A stretch of 64,000 nt of DNA, taken from assembly GCA_963798435.1 (NCBI GenBank), contig CAWCTF010000001.1:1-64000 (forward strand), written 5' to 3'. Positions 37,747 to 46,972 of the stretch are shown here, in pieces. Position 1 is the first letter of the stretch. The number at the start of each line of letters is the position of its first letter. A program made the translations under genes and the position numbers. The stretch comes from JALHST01 sp963798435. GTDB taxonomy: Bacteria; Bacteroidota; Bacteroidia; Flavobacteriales; Flavobacteriaceae. The notes beneath the pieces were generated by a model, which did no database searches, had not been told where the DNA came from, and saw nothing but the letters and a program-made list of their open reading frames with translations.

Positions 37747-38223
37747 CTACCCCTTGGGTGCTACATATTCAAAATACCGTCTCGCCCCCAAATTTTTGGC
37801 TGGCAGGTAGGTAAAGCCAAGGAACCGAAACCAGGAAATTTGACTGGGATGGTTCGCGGTCGAGTACAGGCCACAGGTACAGCCTTTATATTCGGCCGCT
37901 TTCTCCTTAAGGAGCGTGCGCATCTCAAAGCTCAACCGCATGGCATGTTCTTGCATGTGCTTGCTGGCAATAAAAAACGTCTCATATTTTTTGTCACCCA
38001 CTTTGTATCCTCCCAAAAGGGCGATCGGTTCCTGTTGTTGTGTTCTCCACAGCTTGGCATAGCCATCGACATGCGATAATGCCAAATAGTCCTGTAAATA
38101 GACAAGCTTACCGTCGACGGCTTTTTTTTCCTGTAGCCCCCACTCATGGGCCGATATCTCCCAGGGCTGTTCCAGAATATACCGGATGTCCTCAGGTCGT
38201 ATTTCGGGCGGTGTTTCAGACAT
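37747..38223 (-). CDS. GNAT-fold acetyltransferase-like protein
   Basis: 158 residues. The C-terminal half, QEHAMRLSFEMRTLLKEKAA followed by HPSQISWFRFLGFTYLP, has the shape of an N-acetyltransferase with a helix before and a beta-bulge at the acceptor site, and resembles phage-type GNAT domains (DUF2833). No clear acetyl-CoA P-loop motif (Q/R-x-x-G-x-G/A) was seen, so activity is uncertain. It lies 39 bp after the aminotransferase gene start-to-end direction on the minus strand and may be cotranscribed with it. Confidence 0.5.
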   Translation of the reverse strand: MSETPPEIRPEDIRYILEQPWEISAHEWGLQEKKAVDGKLVYLQDYLALSHVDGYAKLWRTQQQEPIALLGGYKVGDKKYETFFIASKHMQEHAMRLSFEMRTLLKEKAAEYKGCTCGLYSTANHPSQISWFRFLGFTYLPAKNLGARRYFEYVAPKG

Positions 38224-38262
38224 GATTTTCGATTGCGTGGACTTCGATGCTCAATTTTGCCA

Positions 38263-39540
38263 TTACCCCAATGCTTTGACCAGGCGCAAGGCCTTGTCGA
38301 TTTCCTCCTTAGAATTGTAGATATGTACCGAGTGCCTGATGCCATTTACGCCACCCGTACGCGGTTGCAGGCGTTCTTTGTCCCACATCATTTTTTGCAG
38401 ATCGGCCCCCGAAATTCCGGCCACCGCATAGGTGGTAATGCCAGCGGCCATGGCCTCATTCGAAGATGATTGTAGGGTGACGTGGGGCATTTCGCGTAAG
38501 CCGTCTCTAAGGTAACGGCCTAACTCGTGTATTCTTCCCAACCACTTTTCTGCTCCGATTGTATTAAAGAAATCGACGGACGCATCGAGCCCCGTCATCA
38601 AGGCCGGGTTGCCCGTACCGTTCTGCATAAACCGAAAGCCATGATCTTCCTGGTTGTCCCATTGATAGCTCGCAATGGTCGACCAGATGGTAGGGGCTAC
38701 TTCTTTATTCACATAGAGGATGCCACTGCCAGGGGGGGCCAAGAACCATTTGTGCAAGCTTGAATAATAGGCATCGCACCCGATTGCTTTGACGTCTACT
38801 GGGATATGGCCCACACATTGCGCCCCGTCTAGGACGGTAAAAATGCCCCGTTTTTTGGCTTCTGTACAGATTTCCTTTACCGGCATGACCGTCCCATAGG
38901 TTGAGATGATATGCGGAATGGCGATTACCCGGGTCTTAGGGCCTACCTCCTTAAAAATAGCATCGTATACTTCTTGGGGATCATTGGCAGGGAATGGCAT
39001 TGTAGCCTGTTTGTAGACACAGCCTTTCCGTTTGGCCAACAATTGCCAAGCCCCAAAGCCGCCTCCATGTTCCTGATCGGTATTGAGCAGTTCATCCCCT
39101 TTCTTTAGGTCGAGCCCCATGCCAACATAATTCATTCCGAAGGTGGCATTCTGGGTCAAGGAAATTTCGGTAAAGTTACAATTGATGATACGGCCTATCT
39201 TGGTGCGCAGCTCCTCATACGGAAAATAGCCGCTTAAGAGTTCTGGGCCAGAGCCATCCTTATAATCAATGGTGGCCGCTTCCTTCGCATAATGCAGCAT
39301 ATGATGGATCATTTGGTCGAGCACATAGCCTGGCGTCGGCCCCATGGTGCCGTTGTTGAAATAGGTCTGGCCTTCCTTTAGTGGGAACTGTTTACGTACC
39401 ATGCCCCAATAGGCCTCGGGATCTTCAATGGTGCTGCGGAGGGGAGAAAGTGACCAGTCCTTTTTAGAATCGAAGGCTAAAAAAGGCGCCGAGAGGGCCG
39501 CTAACGAGCTGGCTTTTAAAAAAGACCGTCGCTGATTCAT
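38263..39540 (-). CDS. Class V aminotransferase/cysteine-desulfurase-like enzyme, Tat-exported
   Basis: 425 residues, PLP-dependent, near the isopenicillin N epimerase group. The N-terminus is a Tat-like signal, MNQRRSFLKASSLAALSAPF. The PLP region has FTVLDGAQCVGHIPVDVKAI with its Asp, and the catalytic Lys in AYYSSLHKWFLAPPG. The Tat signal fits export of an already folded cofactor enzyme; this is known for some members of the group. The substrate is unknown. A GNAT-like gene follows in the same direction. Confidence 0.82.
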   Translation of the reverse strand: MNQRRSFLKASSLAALSAPFLAFDSKKDWSLSPLRSTIEDPEAYWGMVRKQFPLKEGQTYFNNGTMGPTPGYVLDQMIHHMLHYAKEAATIDYKDGSGPELLSGYFPYEELRTKIGRIINCNFTEISLTQNATFGMNYVGMGLDLKKGDELLNTDQEHGGGFGAWQLLAKRKGCVYKQATMPFPANDPQEVYDAIFKEVGPKTRVIAIPHIISTYGTVMPVKEICTEAKKRGIFTVLDGAQCVGHIPVDVKAIGCDAYYSSLHKWFLAPPGSGILYVNKEVAPTIWSTIASYQWDNQEDHGFRFMQNGTGNPALMTGLDASVDFFNTIGAEKWLGRIHELGRYLRDGLREMPHVTLQSSSNEAMAAGITTYAVAGISGADLQKMMWDKERLQPRTGGVNGIRHSVHIYNSKEEIDKALRLVKALG

Positions 39541-39703
39541 GGAGTTCGTTTTAAAGATTTCCTAAATATAGCGAACGCTGGTATTTTTTGAATCAAAAAA
39601 TAGACATAAAAACCCACGTAGATTCCTTGACCTCAAATTGGTCAATGTTAATTGCACACACAAGGGGGTTGACCGTAAGCGAAATCGATAATCAAACGGC
39701 AAT

Positions 39704-40126
39704 TTAGGCCTTTAGTCGGGTCGTGAGGAGAATTTCAGTGTTTAGCAATTTCGAAACGGGACAAATTTCCTTGGCCTTAATAGCTATTTGCTCGAATTCA
39801 CTTTGGGAAATACCCTTTATTTGTCCGCTGAGATCCAGGGAAACCTGAACAATTTCTCCATCCTTAAAAGTCACTTTGGCGTCGGTCTGCAAATCATCAG
39901 GGGTGTACCCTGACTCGCCCAAAAGAAAACTAAGTTGCATTGTAAAACAACCAGCATGGGCGGCGCCAATTAATTCTTCGGGATTGGTACCTTTGGTGTC
40001 ATTCTCGAAGCGGGTACTAAAGGAATATGGGGTCTTGTCAAGCACGCCGCTGCCTGTTGTCAGTTTGCCTTTTCCAGTTTTTCCGCTGCCTTTCCAATTT
40101 GCGGATGCTTTTCTTGTAAAATTCAT
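39704..40126 (-). CDS. OsmC/Ohr-family organic hydroperoxide reductase
   Basis: 140 residues. The two conserved redox Cys are in the segments IGAAHAGCFTMQLSFLLGES (about res 60) and KAKEICPVSKLLNTE (about res 123), as in OsmC. It should detoxify organic peroxides in the cytoplasm using thiols. A MarR-type regulator gene lies just upstream on the same strand, and a 16-bp palindrome lies between them, a pattern known from ohr/ohrR loci. The length suits OsmC. Confidence 0.88.
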   Translation of the reverse strand: MNFTRKASANWKGSGKTGKGKLTTGSGVLDKTPYSFSTRFENDTKGTNPEELIGAAHAGCFTMQLSFLLGESGYTPDDLQTDAKVTFKDGEIVQVSLDLSGQIKGISQSEFEQIAIKAKEICPVSKLLNTEILLTTRLKA

Positions 40127-40560
40127 AATATGATAATTTTAGGGTTTACGATTTAAGGTTACAAGCTATAAAATCTTCCCGGATTTTAAGATGGGAAAGC
40201 CTGTTTTTTTTGACACAATCAATGATAACCATTGTGCACTTCATCTTCGATTATTTTTTGCAATTCCATTTAACCCCTACCCTATTAGGAAACGTTACGA
40301 ATGGGATGCGCTTAAAGGAATGTTTATTTTATGTTAAACTATTTGATATATCAAATACATATCGGTTTTTTTTATACTTTTGAATATCAATCAAAAAATC
40401 GACGGTTGGGGGCTCATCACCCTCGAGAGCAAGTACCCTGGAACTCAAAAGAATTGGTATATCGGAAGTGGCACCCGCCCTTTCGTAGCAACCATTGGCC
40501 ATTTGGAATTCTTGGGTACTTTTTTTGCCTAGACTTGGCGTTGCACGACATAAAAATAAG
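40127..40560. other. Intergenic region with a possible gene fragment
   Basis: 434 bp between marR-like and osmC genes. In the plus strand an open stretch of about 45 codons ending at a TAG near 40530 reads like protein (DGWGLITLESKYPG, NWYIGSGTRPFVATIGHLEF) but has no start and no recognised family. It could be a remnant of a lost gene. The rest carries the OsmC promoter and the palindrome listed separately. Confidence 0.35.
40341..40356. promoter_or_regulatory. 16-bp palindrome, candidate MarR operator
   Basis: ATTTGATATATCAAAT is a perfect 16-bp palindrome in the gap between the MarR-type gene and osmC, 215 bp upstream of the osmC start. MarR/OhrR proteins bind such AT-rich palindromes near peroxide-defence genes. 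The distance from osmC is larger than usual, so a different target is possible. Confidence 0.45.
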
Positions 40561-41007
40561 CTAAAAGCAGTTCTGGATCAACTTTTGTAAGGTGGCATTC
40601 AAATAGGTTATCTCCTTCGCATCGATACCCTGCAAGGCACGTTCCCGGTTCGCTTTGATGATTGGCATCAACAAATCGATGCTCTCATTGCCTTTTTCGG
40701 TCAACAAAAGGGAAGACCGTCTTTTGTCGACTGCATGTGCCTTCCGCATCAAATAGTCATTCGCGACCATCCGTTCGATCATACGGGTAATTGCCGCATA
40801 ATCCTTAAACAGCAGTTCTGCGATTTTTACTTGTGAATAATCCGGATGTTGTTGTACGATGATCAAGATCAGCGCCTGATCGATCGTGATATCGGGCACG
40901 ATCTGACTAATCTGTTTTTGGCTCATCTTGCGGTATTGTTTAATCGCATTTTCAATGGTATAGAAAATGGTCTGCGTCGGGAATGCTATTTTCATGGGTT
41001 GGTTCAT
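40561..41007 (-). CDS. MarR-family transcriptional regulator
   Basis: 148 residues from the ATG at 41007 (MNQPMKIAFP); a longer frame upstream has no support. Winged HTH: DQALILIIVQQHPDYSQVKI, then AELLFKDYAAITRMIERMVA and the wing DYLMRKAHAVDKRRSSLLLT. It is upstream of osmC on the same strand, with a palindrome between. OhrR-type members sense peroxide through a Cys near the N-terminus. No Cys is visible in the first 40 residues, so a Cys-based peroxide switch is doubtful and other ligands are possible. Confidence 0.82.
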   Translation of the reverse strand: MNQPMKIAFPTQTIFYTIENAIKQYRKMSQKQISQIVPDITIDQALILIIVQQHPDYSQVKIAELLFKDYAAITRMIERMVANDYLMRKAHAVDKRRSSLLLTEKGNESIDLLMPIIKANRERALQGIDAKEITYLNATLQKLIQNCF

Positions 41008-41204
41008 CGCCCTAAATTTATGAATTATCGCTTCATCAAACGAACGTAACGCTATCAAACCCGGGAAAAATCCTGAAGGTATCATATAGCACTAACGAAC
41101 CTGCATGCGTTTATAGCACAACATGCTATTCAATTGAGTAGTTATGAAACTACGTGAGGGTAATTTCCACACCCTCAAAAATACCTATTGGGTCAAAGAT
41201 GCTC

Positions 41205-41639
41205 TCAATCCCATACAAAGCGCCAGCTACCCTCTTTTTGCCGTTTCCAGACCGTGTGGAAGATACCGGACTGCTGCTGTGTTTTGCCCAATGAATCGAC
41301 CGAGGTAAAGCGATATCGCCCATAGGTATACCCCAAGTCACCTGCCCTGGAGACTTCGACAAAATCAGGCTTCCAAGACAATCCCCTAGAATTACGGTCC
41401 TTATAGAATTCCGCAATCTTTTGCTTGCCGATTATCAACTTGTTATTTCGTTGCAATGCAGCGCTATCTGCCGCATAGGTAAGAAAGGCTTTTTCAATGC
41501 CCTCTTGCTGTGCCATCTGGGCAAAGTCGTGCTCAGCTTGAACGATTTCTTGTTTCCATCGTTCGCGATCACCGGGCAGCGCTGACGGGCCGCAGGCCAT
41601 CAAAAGTAAGGTGGACAGTAGTAAAAGGTGGTACTTCAT
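41205..41639 (-). CDS. SnoaL/DUF4440-like lipoprotein
   Basis: 144 residues from ATG 41639, which yields a clean lipoprotein signal with lipobox LLMACG; a longer upstream frame lacks one. The mature part has an NTF2-like (SnoaL/DUF4440) cone fold, recognisable from AEHDFAQMAQQEGIEKAFLT and LGYTYGRYRFTSVDSLGK. Such domains bind small hydrophobic ligands or have isomerase activity. No function can be set. It lies between a MarR-type gene and a secreted enzyme, with no clear operon. Confidence 0.7.
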   Translation of the reverse strand: MKYHLLLLSTLLLMACGPSALPGDRERWKQEIVQAEHDFAQMAQQEGIEKAFLTYAADSAALQRNNKLIIGKQKIAEFYKDRNSRGLSWKPDFVEVSRAGDLGYTYGRYRFTSVDSLGKTQQQSGIFHTVWKRQKEGSWRFVWD

Positions 41640-41747
41640 CACATCGGGCGCTTTCTTCTTAAAGATAGGCATTCCCCGAAATAATATGATCCAATAATTC
41701 CTCAATTTTTCGCTGCAAGGATCCGCCACTAGACTTTATGGAATGCC

Positions 41748-42986
41748 TCAATAGTCGGGATAGACGATCGTGCCATCTAAAAAAGCCCTATTGTACATCA
41801 TATTGCCCACCAGAATTTTTTTACGGGTGGCAAGAGCTGGTGTCCTACTCATATATAATTTAGAGCTTGCCAAGGCACTCTGAAGACTTTCGTCGAAACG
41901 ACCCCAGGCAGCCACCCCGTAATAGACCATCCCGGCCCATTGCCCATCTTTCTTATTGGGGCTGAGATCCATTTTATAATTGGCGGCCCCTTCCGAATTT
42001 TCAAGCTGCCAATGGGCCGTTGCCAAAAATCGAGCCTTGTCGGTATCGTTCCAATAACTTCCGGCCAACATCATTTGATTGGCAATATGCCTAAATTCTG
42101 CTTGATTGTGATTGGTGTCGGTCGCCCCTGTCATTTTCCCCCAATTGGGGTTCCAAATATACCCTTCGTGCGGGGTGCCCGTATCGGTATAGGTATGTTT
42201 TCGCAATTGCCCACGAAACGAGCTCGGATAGGAACTATACCCATGGCCATCAGCATCCGAATTAAAGTCATCCAGAAAGTTTTTGTAGGCCACTTTTTTT
42301 GGGTGAATCTTAGAAAGATATAAGGCCATATTGGCGGCATGCGAGGTAATATGGGTCTGGCTCCTAAACAGGTTCTTGGTGCCCCGCTCGAACCATTTGT
42401 CCCAAATATTCTTTTCGAACCATGGCAATATTTTGTCATAATCATCCTGGTACGTGCCGCCCCTAGCATTCTTCATCTGCCGCAATTCTGGATGCAAATA
42501 CAATACATAGAGCATTTTTGGGACACACTGAAACCCATGCGTCTCGAACAAGGGGTATTCCCCACCGTTGGTCTGCCCTTGATCATATGCCCGTTTCCCA
42601 TGATTATCCCATGAAAGGTAGCTATCGTTGAAAAAATTTTGTTTTCCTAAGGCCTCCTCGTTCGTATACGCAGGTAAATTCGGGTTGGGAAACGTGTTCG
42701 ATGGTAAAGCGTTGTCCTGAAATGCATACCAATGCCGTAGAAATGCCTCTAAATAAGAAAGTTCCCCGGTTGCCTGAAAGGCGAGCAGTTCCCCTTCGGC
42801 CCCATAAATAAACCAATAGGTGTCCCCTTCATGAAAATACTCCTCTACACGGGCATCCGCAGCTCTAGTTGCTGATTTTAAGATGTCGAATTTCATCTTT
42901 AGCTCGGCCATCGTCGGGGATTGTGCCGTTACTCCCATACCGACCAGAATAGCAATATAAAAAATTACATGTCTCATAAGTTCCAT
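41748..42986 (-). CDS. Secreted protein of unknown family, alpha-toroid-like
   Basis: 412 residues; MRHVIF at 42974 may be the true start and gives a signal peptide (VIFYIAILVGMGVTAQ). The mature part is rich in Trp, Tyr, His and Asn and in helices, with segments such as GFQCVPKMLYVLYLHPE, HITSHAANMALYLSKIHPKK and GYIWNPNWGKMTGATDTNHN. This composition and the periodic helices recall alpha/alpha-toroid polysaccharide lyases, but no diagnostic motif was recognised. Probably acts on a carbohydrate outside the cell. Confidence 0.5.
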   Translation of the reverse strand: MELMRHVIFYIAILVGMGVTAQSPTMAELKMKFDILKSATRAADARVEEYFHEGDTYWFIYGAEGELLAFQATGELSYLEAFLRHWYAFQDNALPSNTFPNPNLPAYTNEEALGKQNFFNDSYLSWDNHGKRAYDQGQTNGGEYPLFETHGFQCVPKMLYVLYLHPELRQMKNARGGTYQDDYDKILPWFEKNIWDKWFERGTKNLFRSQTHITSHAANMALYLSKIHPKKVAYKNFLDDFNSDADGHGYSSYPSSFRGQLRKHTYTDTGTPHEGYIWNPNWGKMTGATDTNHNQAEFRHIANQMMLAGSYWNDTDKARFLATAHWQLENSEGAANYKMDLSPNKKDGQWAGMVYYGVAAWGRFDESLQSALASSKLYMSRTPALATRKKILVGNMMYNRAFLDGTIVYPDY

Positions 42987-43209
42987 CCACTTTTCAAGAA
43001 AACAAAGGAGTCTTCGTACCTTGTATTTCTCTTTGAAATAAATTACCCTCTAGTTATTAAGAATCGTGCCAAAGATCGTCAATGCAGTTCAAACCTGCCA
43101 GTTTATCGGCTTAACAAGGTATTTTTTAGGGTGTATGGTGGTGACCTCTCTCGGATGGGAAGAAAATTTATTCGTTGCAGAGAGATTCCCCCAAGTTTTA
43201 GGGGGCATT

Positions 43210-44115
43210 TTATTCCAAACTGGGCACTTTCTTTTTTGTTGTTGAGAATATCAGGAGGCCGATTATGATTATCATTCCACCTACGATCTGAACTCCCAAC
43301 AGCTTCTCCCCGAAAGGAAAGGCCAGGACAACGGTAAAGAAGGGTATTAAATTCATATACAGGGTCGACGTTGTAGCGCCGACACGCACCACGCAATAGT
43401 AAAATGCGGTATAGGCAAAAGCAGTACCCAAAAGGCCCATAAACAAGACACTCCACCAAAAACCGGCATCCTGCGGAAAGGGTTTGGATACGATTTCCGA
43501 AAACGAAAATCCCGCGAATAAGAGCAACGCCATAAATGACCCCAGCGAAGTCATCAAGACGGCGTTCATTTGGGTTAGATATTTGTTTACGATTATCTGA
43601 GAGAGCGAGAACACAATGGCCATCATCAGGATAAACAGGTCTCCTTTCTCAAATTGGAGACTTGACAGCTTCCCCAAGTCGCCTTTGACCAGAATCAATG
43701 CCACGCCAAAAAAGCAAAGTAGCATGGCCAACCATGGTAAAATACCTAGACGCCTTTTTAGGAAAAGGAAGGAAAATAATGCTGTTATCGCCGGACTCGT
43801 GGCGATGATCAAGGAGCCATTGATCGCACTCGTTGTTTTTAAGCCAGCGTTAAAGAAGTAAATCGTTAAGAAAATTCCAAAAAACGAAGTCAAAAAGAGG
43901 TACCACCATTCGTAAAGCGAAACACGAAACGCGAACAGTCTTTTACCAAATTGAACTCCTAGGATTGCGAAAAGGCCCAAAACGCCGAAGAAAAACCGCC
44001 AAGAGGCTACGGCCATGGGACTATAAAATTTCAAGGCAATTTTCACCAAATGAAAATTAGCCGCCCAAAAAAGCATCGTAAACACCAATAAAAGTATCGG
44101 AAGCATCTTTTTCAT
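43210..44115 (-). CDS. EamA/DMT-family transporter
   Basis: 301 residues, ten membrane helices in two EamA repeats. Repeat one starts LLLVFTMLFWAANFHLVKIA; the end of repeat two is LLGVQIVGGMIIIIGLLIFS. Drug/metabolite transporters of this type export small metabolites or amino acids; the substrate is not predictable. Monocistronic; the gap to the TauE gene is about 120 bp. Confidence 0.88.
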   Translation of the reverse strand: MKKMLPILLLVFTMLFWAANFHLVKIALKFYSPMAVASWRFFFGVLGLFAILGVQFGKRLFAFRVSLYEWWYLFLTSFFGIFLTIYFFNAGLKTTSAINGSLIIATSPAITALFSFLFLKRRLGILPWLAMLLCFFGVALILVKGDLGKLSSLQFEKGDLFILMMAIVFSLSQIIVNKYLTQMNAVLMTSLGSFMALLLFAGFSFSEIVSKPFPQDAGFWWSVLFMGLLGTAFAYTAFYYCVVRVGATTSTLYMNLIPFFTVVLAFPFGEKLLGVQIVGGMIIIIGLLIFSTTKKKVPSLE

Positions 44116-44239
44116 AGGCCGCTATAAACGCGCCAAAGATACTATTTCCGAGGCCAACGTTTACAAGAAAAAAAACTTTCAAATACATGGAAACCGAGCG
44201 GTAATCCTTGAAATTAATCCGATGGAATTCAAAACACAC

Positions 44240-45127
44240 CTATGGCTGATTCGTTTCTTTGGCAAGGGGCACTTCTTTTTTAAAAGCCCCAAGCAACATC
44301 ACTACAGCAGTATAGAGAATGACACAAATCACCACCCAGCGCAACGTATCAAGTGGCAATGACTTTACGACAAAAGCGGCTATGAGCACAGCAACGATCC
44401 CTGGGATGGCCATAGCGATTGCCGCTTTTCGGTTGTATGCCCCCGCGCGAATAAAACGTATGGAGGCAGGTGGCATCAGAAAAGCACAGGAACCCATCAT
44501 AATGGGGAATGCTACCTTGGGCGACATCCCCAAGGCAAATACCAACGCCATGCATGGGGCATATAGGCCAATCCCGGCGGTCATCAAGGCTCCCAGCACA
44601 AAATTGGCCGCGACAGCAAGGGCCAGTTTGCCATTATAAAGCCCAATGGCCTCTCCCCCTCCCTGGATCCATTGCATATTGGTGGCGAACATGAAAAGTG
44701 CCGTAATCAACAGGGCAACCCCCATCACCAGCCTGATTCTTTTTTCCGATAACTTTGCTACGATCCCTGCGCCTAAGACAGCGCCTACGGCAGCCGAGAT
44801 AAACATCGAGATCAAGGTTACCGGATCTACTTCGATAATGGTGATAAATACAATGGCCTGCAGCAATACCGGAATCGTATTGGCAACGTTCATGGTACCC
44901 GGAATCAATTTGTCAGAGGTCTGTTTTGTAAACTTTAAAAGGGCCGTCTGTGGCGCAAAGGAACCAATGCCGAGCACGTCAAAAAAATTAACGACGAAGC
45001 CGATAACGCCGGTTTTCAGCCAACTACTATCTTCTAACGAATTTCTGTGTGCTAAAAAGTCCCGGGTCAATATAACAGCAAATCCTATCGTAAGAACGGC
45101 CAAAGTGATCCAAATGATTGTTAGCAT
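44240..45127 (-). CDS. TauE/SafE-family anion exporter
   Basis: 295 residues with about eight membrane segments. Two similar halves are visible: GFVVNFFDVLGIGSFAPQTA near res 45, and VLGALMTAGIGLYAPCMALV near res 180, the TauE/SafE repeats. Members export sulfite, sulfoacetate or related organic anions across the inner membrane. Monocistronic here, so the substrate is open. Confidence 0.85.
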   Translation of the reverse strand: MLTIIWITLAVLTIGFAVILTRDFLAHRNSLEDSSWLKTGVIGFVVNFFDVLGIGSFAPQTALLKFTKQTSDKLIPGTMNVANTIPVLLQAIVFITIIEVDPVTLISMFISAAVGAVLGAGIVAKLSEKRIRLVMGVALLITALFMFATNMQWIQGGGEAIGLYNGKLALAVAANFVLGALMTAGIGLYAPCMALVFALGMSPKVAFPIMMGSCAFLMPPASIRFIRAGAYNRKAAIAMAIPGIVAVLIAAFVVKSLPLDTLRWVVICVILYTAVVMLLGAFKKEVPLAKETNQP

Positions 45128-45218
45128 AGAAGGCTTTTAAAGGAAGTTCATATCGTCATGGCCAGTTTGCTATTTACAGGATTCTCAAACTCAACCCCAA
45201 GATATCGAACCTTCCTGG

Positions 45219-46808
45219 TTAACAAACTTTAAAAAAGGTCTTTTTACGATCTACTTCCCCTTTTTCCAATTGGGCCTCGATTTTCTTCGCGGTCTTGGTG
45301 ATGGCCAGGCCTCCTAAACCGGTACAGCGCAACGTATTGGGTAAGGCATCCCCGACTCTTTTCATGGTTTCGATTACTTCATCCAAAGGAATCAGATGGT
45401 CGTAGTCTGATAAAGCCATGTTCGCACAGGAAATGGCATTCGTTGCTGCCAGTACATTTCTATTGAGACAGGGGGCTTCCACACGATCGGCAATCATATC
45501 GCAGATCATTCCCAAACACGATTGCAAGGCCATCGACGCCGCTGACAAGGCTTGCCCTAAGGTGCCTTTTTTCAGTCCCACGATTCCTGCGGCCGCCATT
45601 CCGGAACCAGATCCGCATTCGGCCATACACCCACCTACTTCAGCGGCAAACGTTGCATGGGCAGCGATGAATACGCCTATAAGTCCGGAAGCCAGCATCG
45701 CTTTTACGATTTCGTCCTGCGATAGCCCCATTGAATTGCCAACCCCGATAACCGCCCCAGGCAAAGCGCCACATGATCCGGCTGTTGGGGCAGCTACCAC
45801 TACCCCCATCGAACTTTTCACTTCCATCATAGCGGAGGTATACAGGATCACTTGGTTTAGAATATCCCCTGCAATCAACGTATCATCTTTCATACGTTTT
45901 TGAAACCCTTGTGATTGAGGCCCTAAAATACGATCTTCATACGTGGTGCCTTTTAATCCTATTTCGATGGCACGCTGCATGATGACCACGATTTCCCGCA
46001 TCTTTTCGAAGACTTCTTCTTTGGAAATAGCGCCACGTATGCTTTCATATTCAACAGCTAACTCCCACAAATCTAAATTTTTATCCTTGTTATATTCAAG
46101 CATTTCTTCACAAGTGATAAAGGGAACACTAAGATTCTTTCGCGCAAGGACCGGCAGTACTGGATGTAGGTTTTTGATACTCAAAACATCGGGTATGACA
46201 AGCAGCTCCTGAAATACTTCTTGTGGTAGAAACCGATCTGACTTTATCTCAATAAAGGGCCGGGTTCCATCTCGAAATGCAATTTCATCGCACGAAAACG
46301 AAGTTTCAATTAAAGTGCACAAATCCCCTGGGTTGGCTACATAGACCAACGTTTCATAAAAATCACCTTGCATTGATACTTTTGCCCCATCGATCTCAAT
46401 GATCTCAATCATTCCGCCACCCGTAGAAAGTGCGGTGACCATTCGCGTCTCCGTATTGTTTTTGAGTGTAATCTTATAGGTGTTGGGATGGGTGGCCCCG
46501 AACGGATGAATATCGATTTTTATTTGAATACCGGCTTCTTCGATGGCACTTAAATAGTAAGGTAGGCGTTCTTCATCGGCCTCCCAGCCTAGAAATCCCC
46601 CAAATAGGCCCATATCTGACCCTTGGCCTTTATGAGTAGTGGCCAAAGAGCCGTTGGGGTCGAATTCGATGCGTACTTCCTGAATATCGCCGTCCATAAG
46701 ATCCCGACACAATCGGCCAATACGCAAGGAAGCGGCACAATGTGAACTTGAGGGACCTCGCATTACGGGTCCGATGACGTCGTTGAATATACTGGGAAAG
46801 GTTTTCAT
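45219..46808 (-). CDS. sdaA: L-serine dehydratase, iron-sulfur type, fused chains
   Basis: 529 residues. The N-terminal 200 form the beta part (PVMRGPSSSHCAASLRIGRL, with the SSSH substrate motif) and the rest the alpha part (VAAPTAGSCGALPGAVIG and GCMAECGSGSGMAAAG). The Cys residues in those alpha motifs, and others further on, bind the 4Fe-4S cluster. It deaminates L-serine to pyruvate and ammonia. The single-chain form is common outside the two-chain Firmicutes type. Nothing unusual in length or motifs. Confidence 0.92.
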   Translation of the reverse strand: MKTFPSIFNDVIGPVMRGPSSSHCAASLRIGRLCRDLMDGDIQEVRIEFDPNGSLATTHKGQGSDMGLFGGFLGWEADEERLPYYLSAIEEAGIQIKIDIHPFGATHPNTYKITLKNNTETRMVTALSTGGGMIEIIEIDGAKVSMQGDFYETLVYVANPGDLCTLIETSFSCDEIAFRDGTRPFIEIKSDRFLPQEVFQELLVIPDVLSIKNLHPVLPVLARKNLSVPFITCEEMLEYNKDKNLDLWELAVEYESIRGAISKEEVFEKMREIVVIMQRAIEIGLKGTTYEDRILGPQSQGFQKRMKDDTLIAGDILNQVILYTSAMMEVKSSMGVVVAAPTAGSCGALPGAVIGVGNSMGLSQDEIVKAMLASGLIGVFIAAHATFAAEVGGCMAECGSGSGMAAAGIVGLKKGTLGQALSAASMALQSCLGMICDMIADRVEAPCLNRNVLAATNAISCANMALSDYDHLIPLDEVIETMKRVGDALPNTLRCTGLGGLAITKTAKKIEAQLEKGEVDRKKTFFKVC

Positions 46809-46972
46809 TTCTTGCTATATGGTTGTTTGGTTTCTAGCTGTTTTATAAAGATACTTGATTTTGGCTTGTTTGTATCGAAACAATTTTATTTTTGATATCT
46901 TACTATCTCTATATATCGGCAAAACCATTTTAGAATCCCACGTCAGTAAAATGAATATCCAAACTTTTTCAA

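Noticed and set aside
40331..40564. A 77-residue protein between osmC and the MarR gene
   Set aside because: Its composition is not protein-like and another frame of the same strand looks more coding; noted only as a possible fragment.
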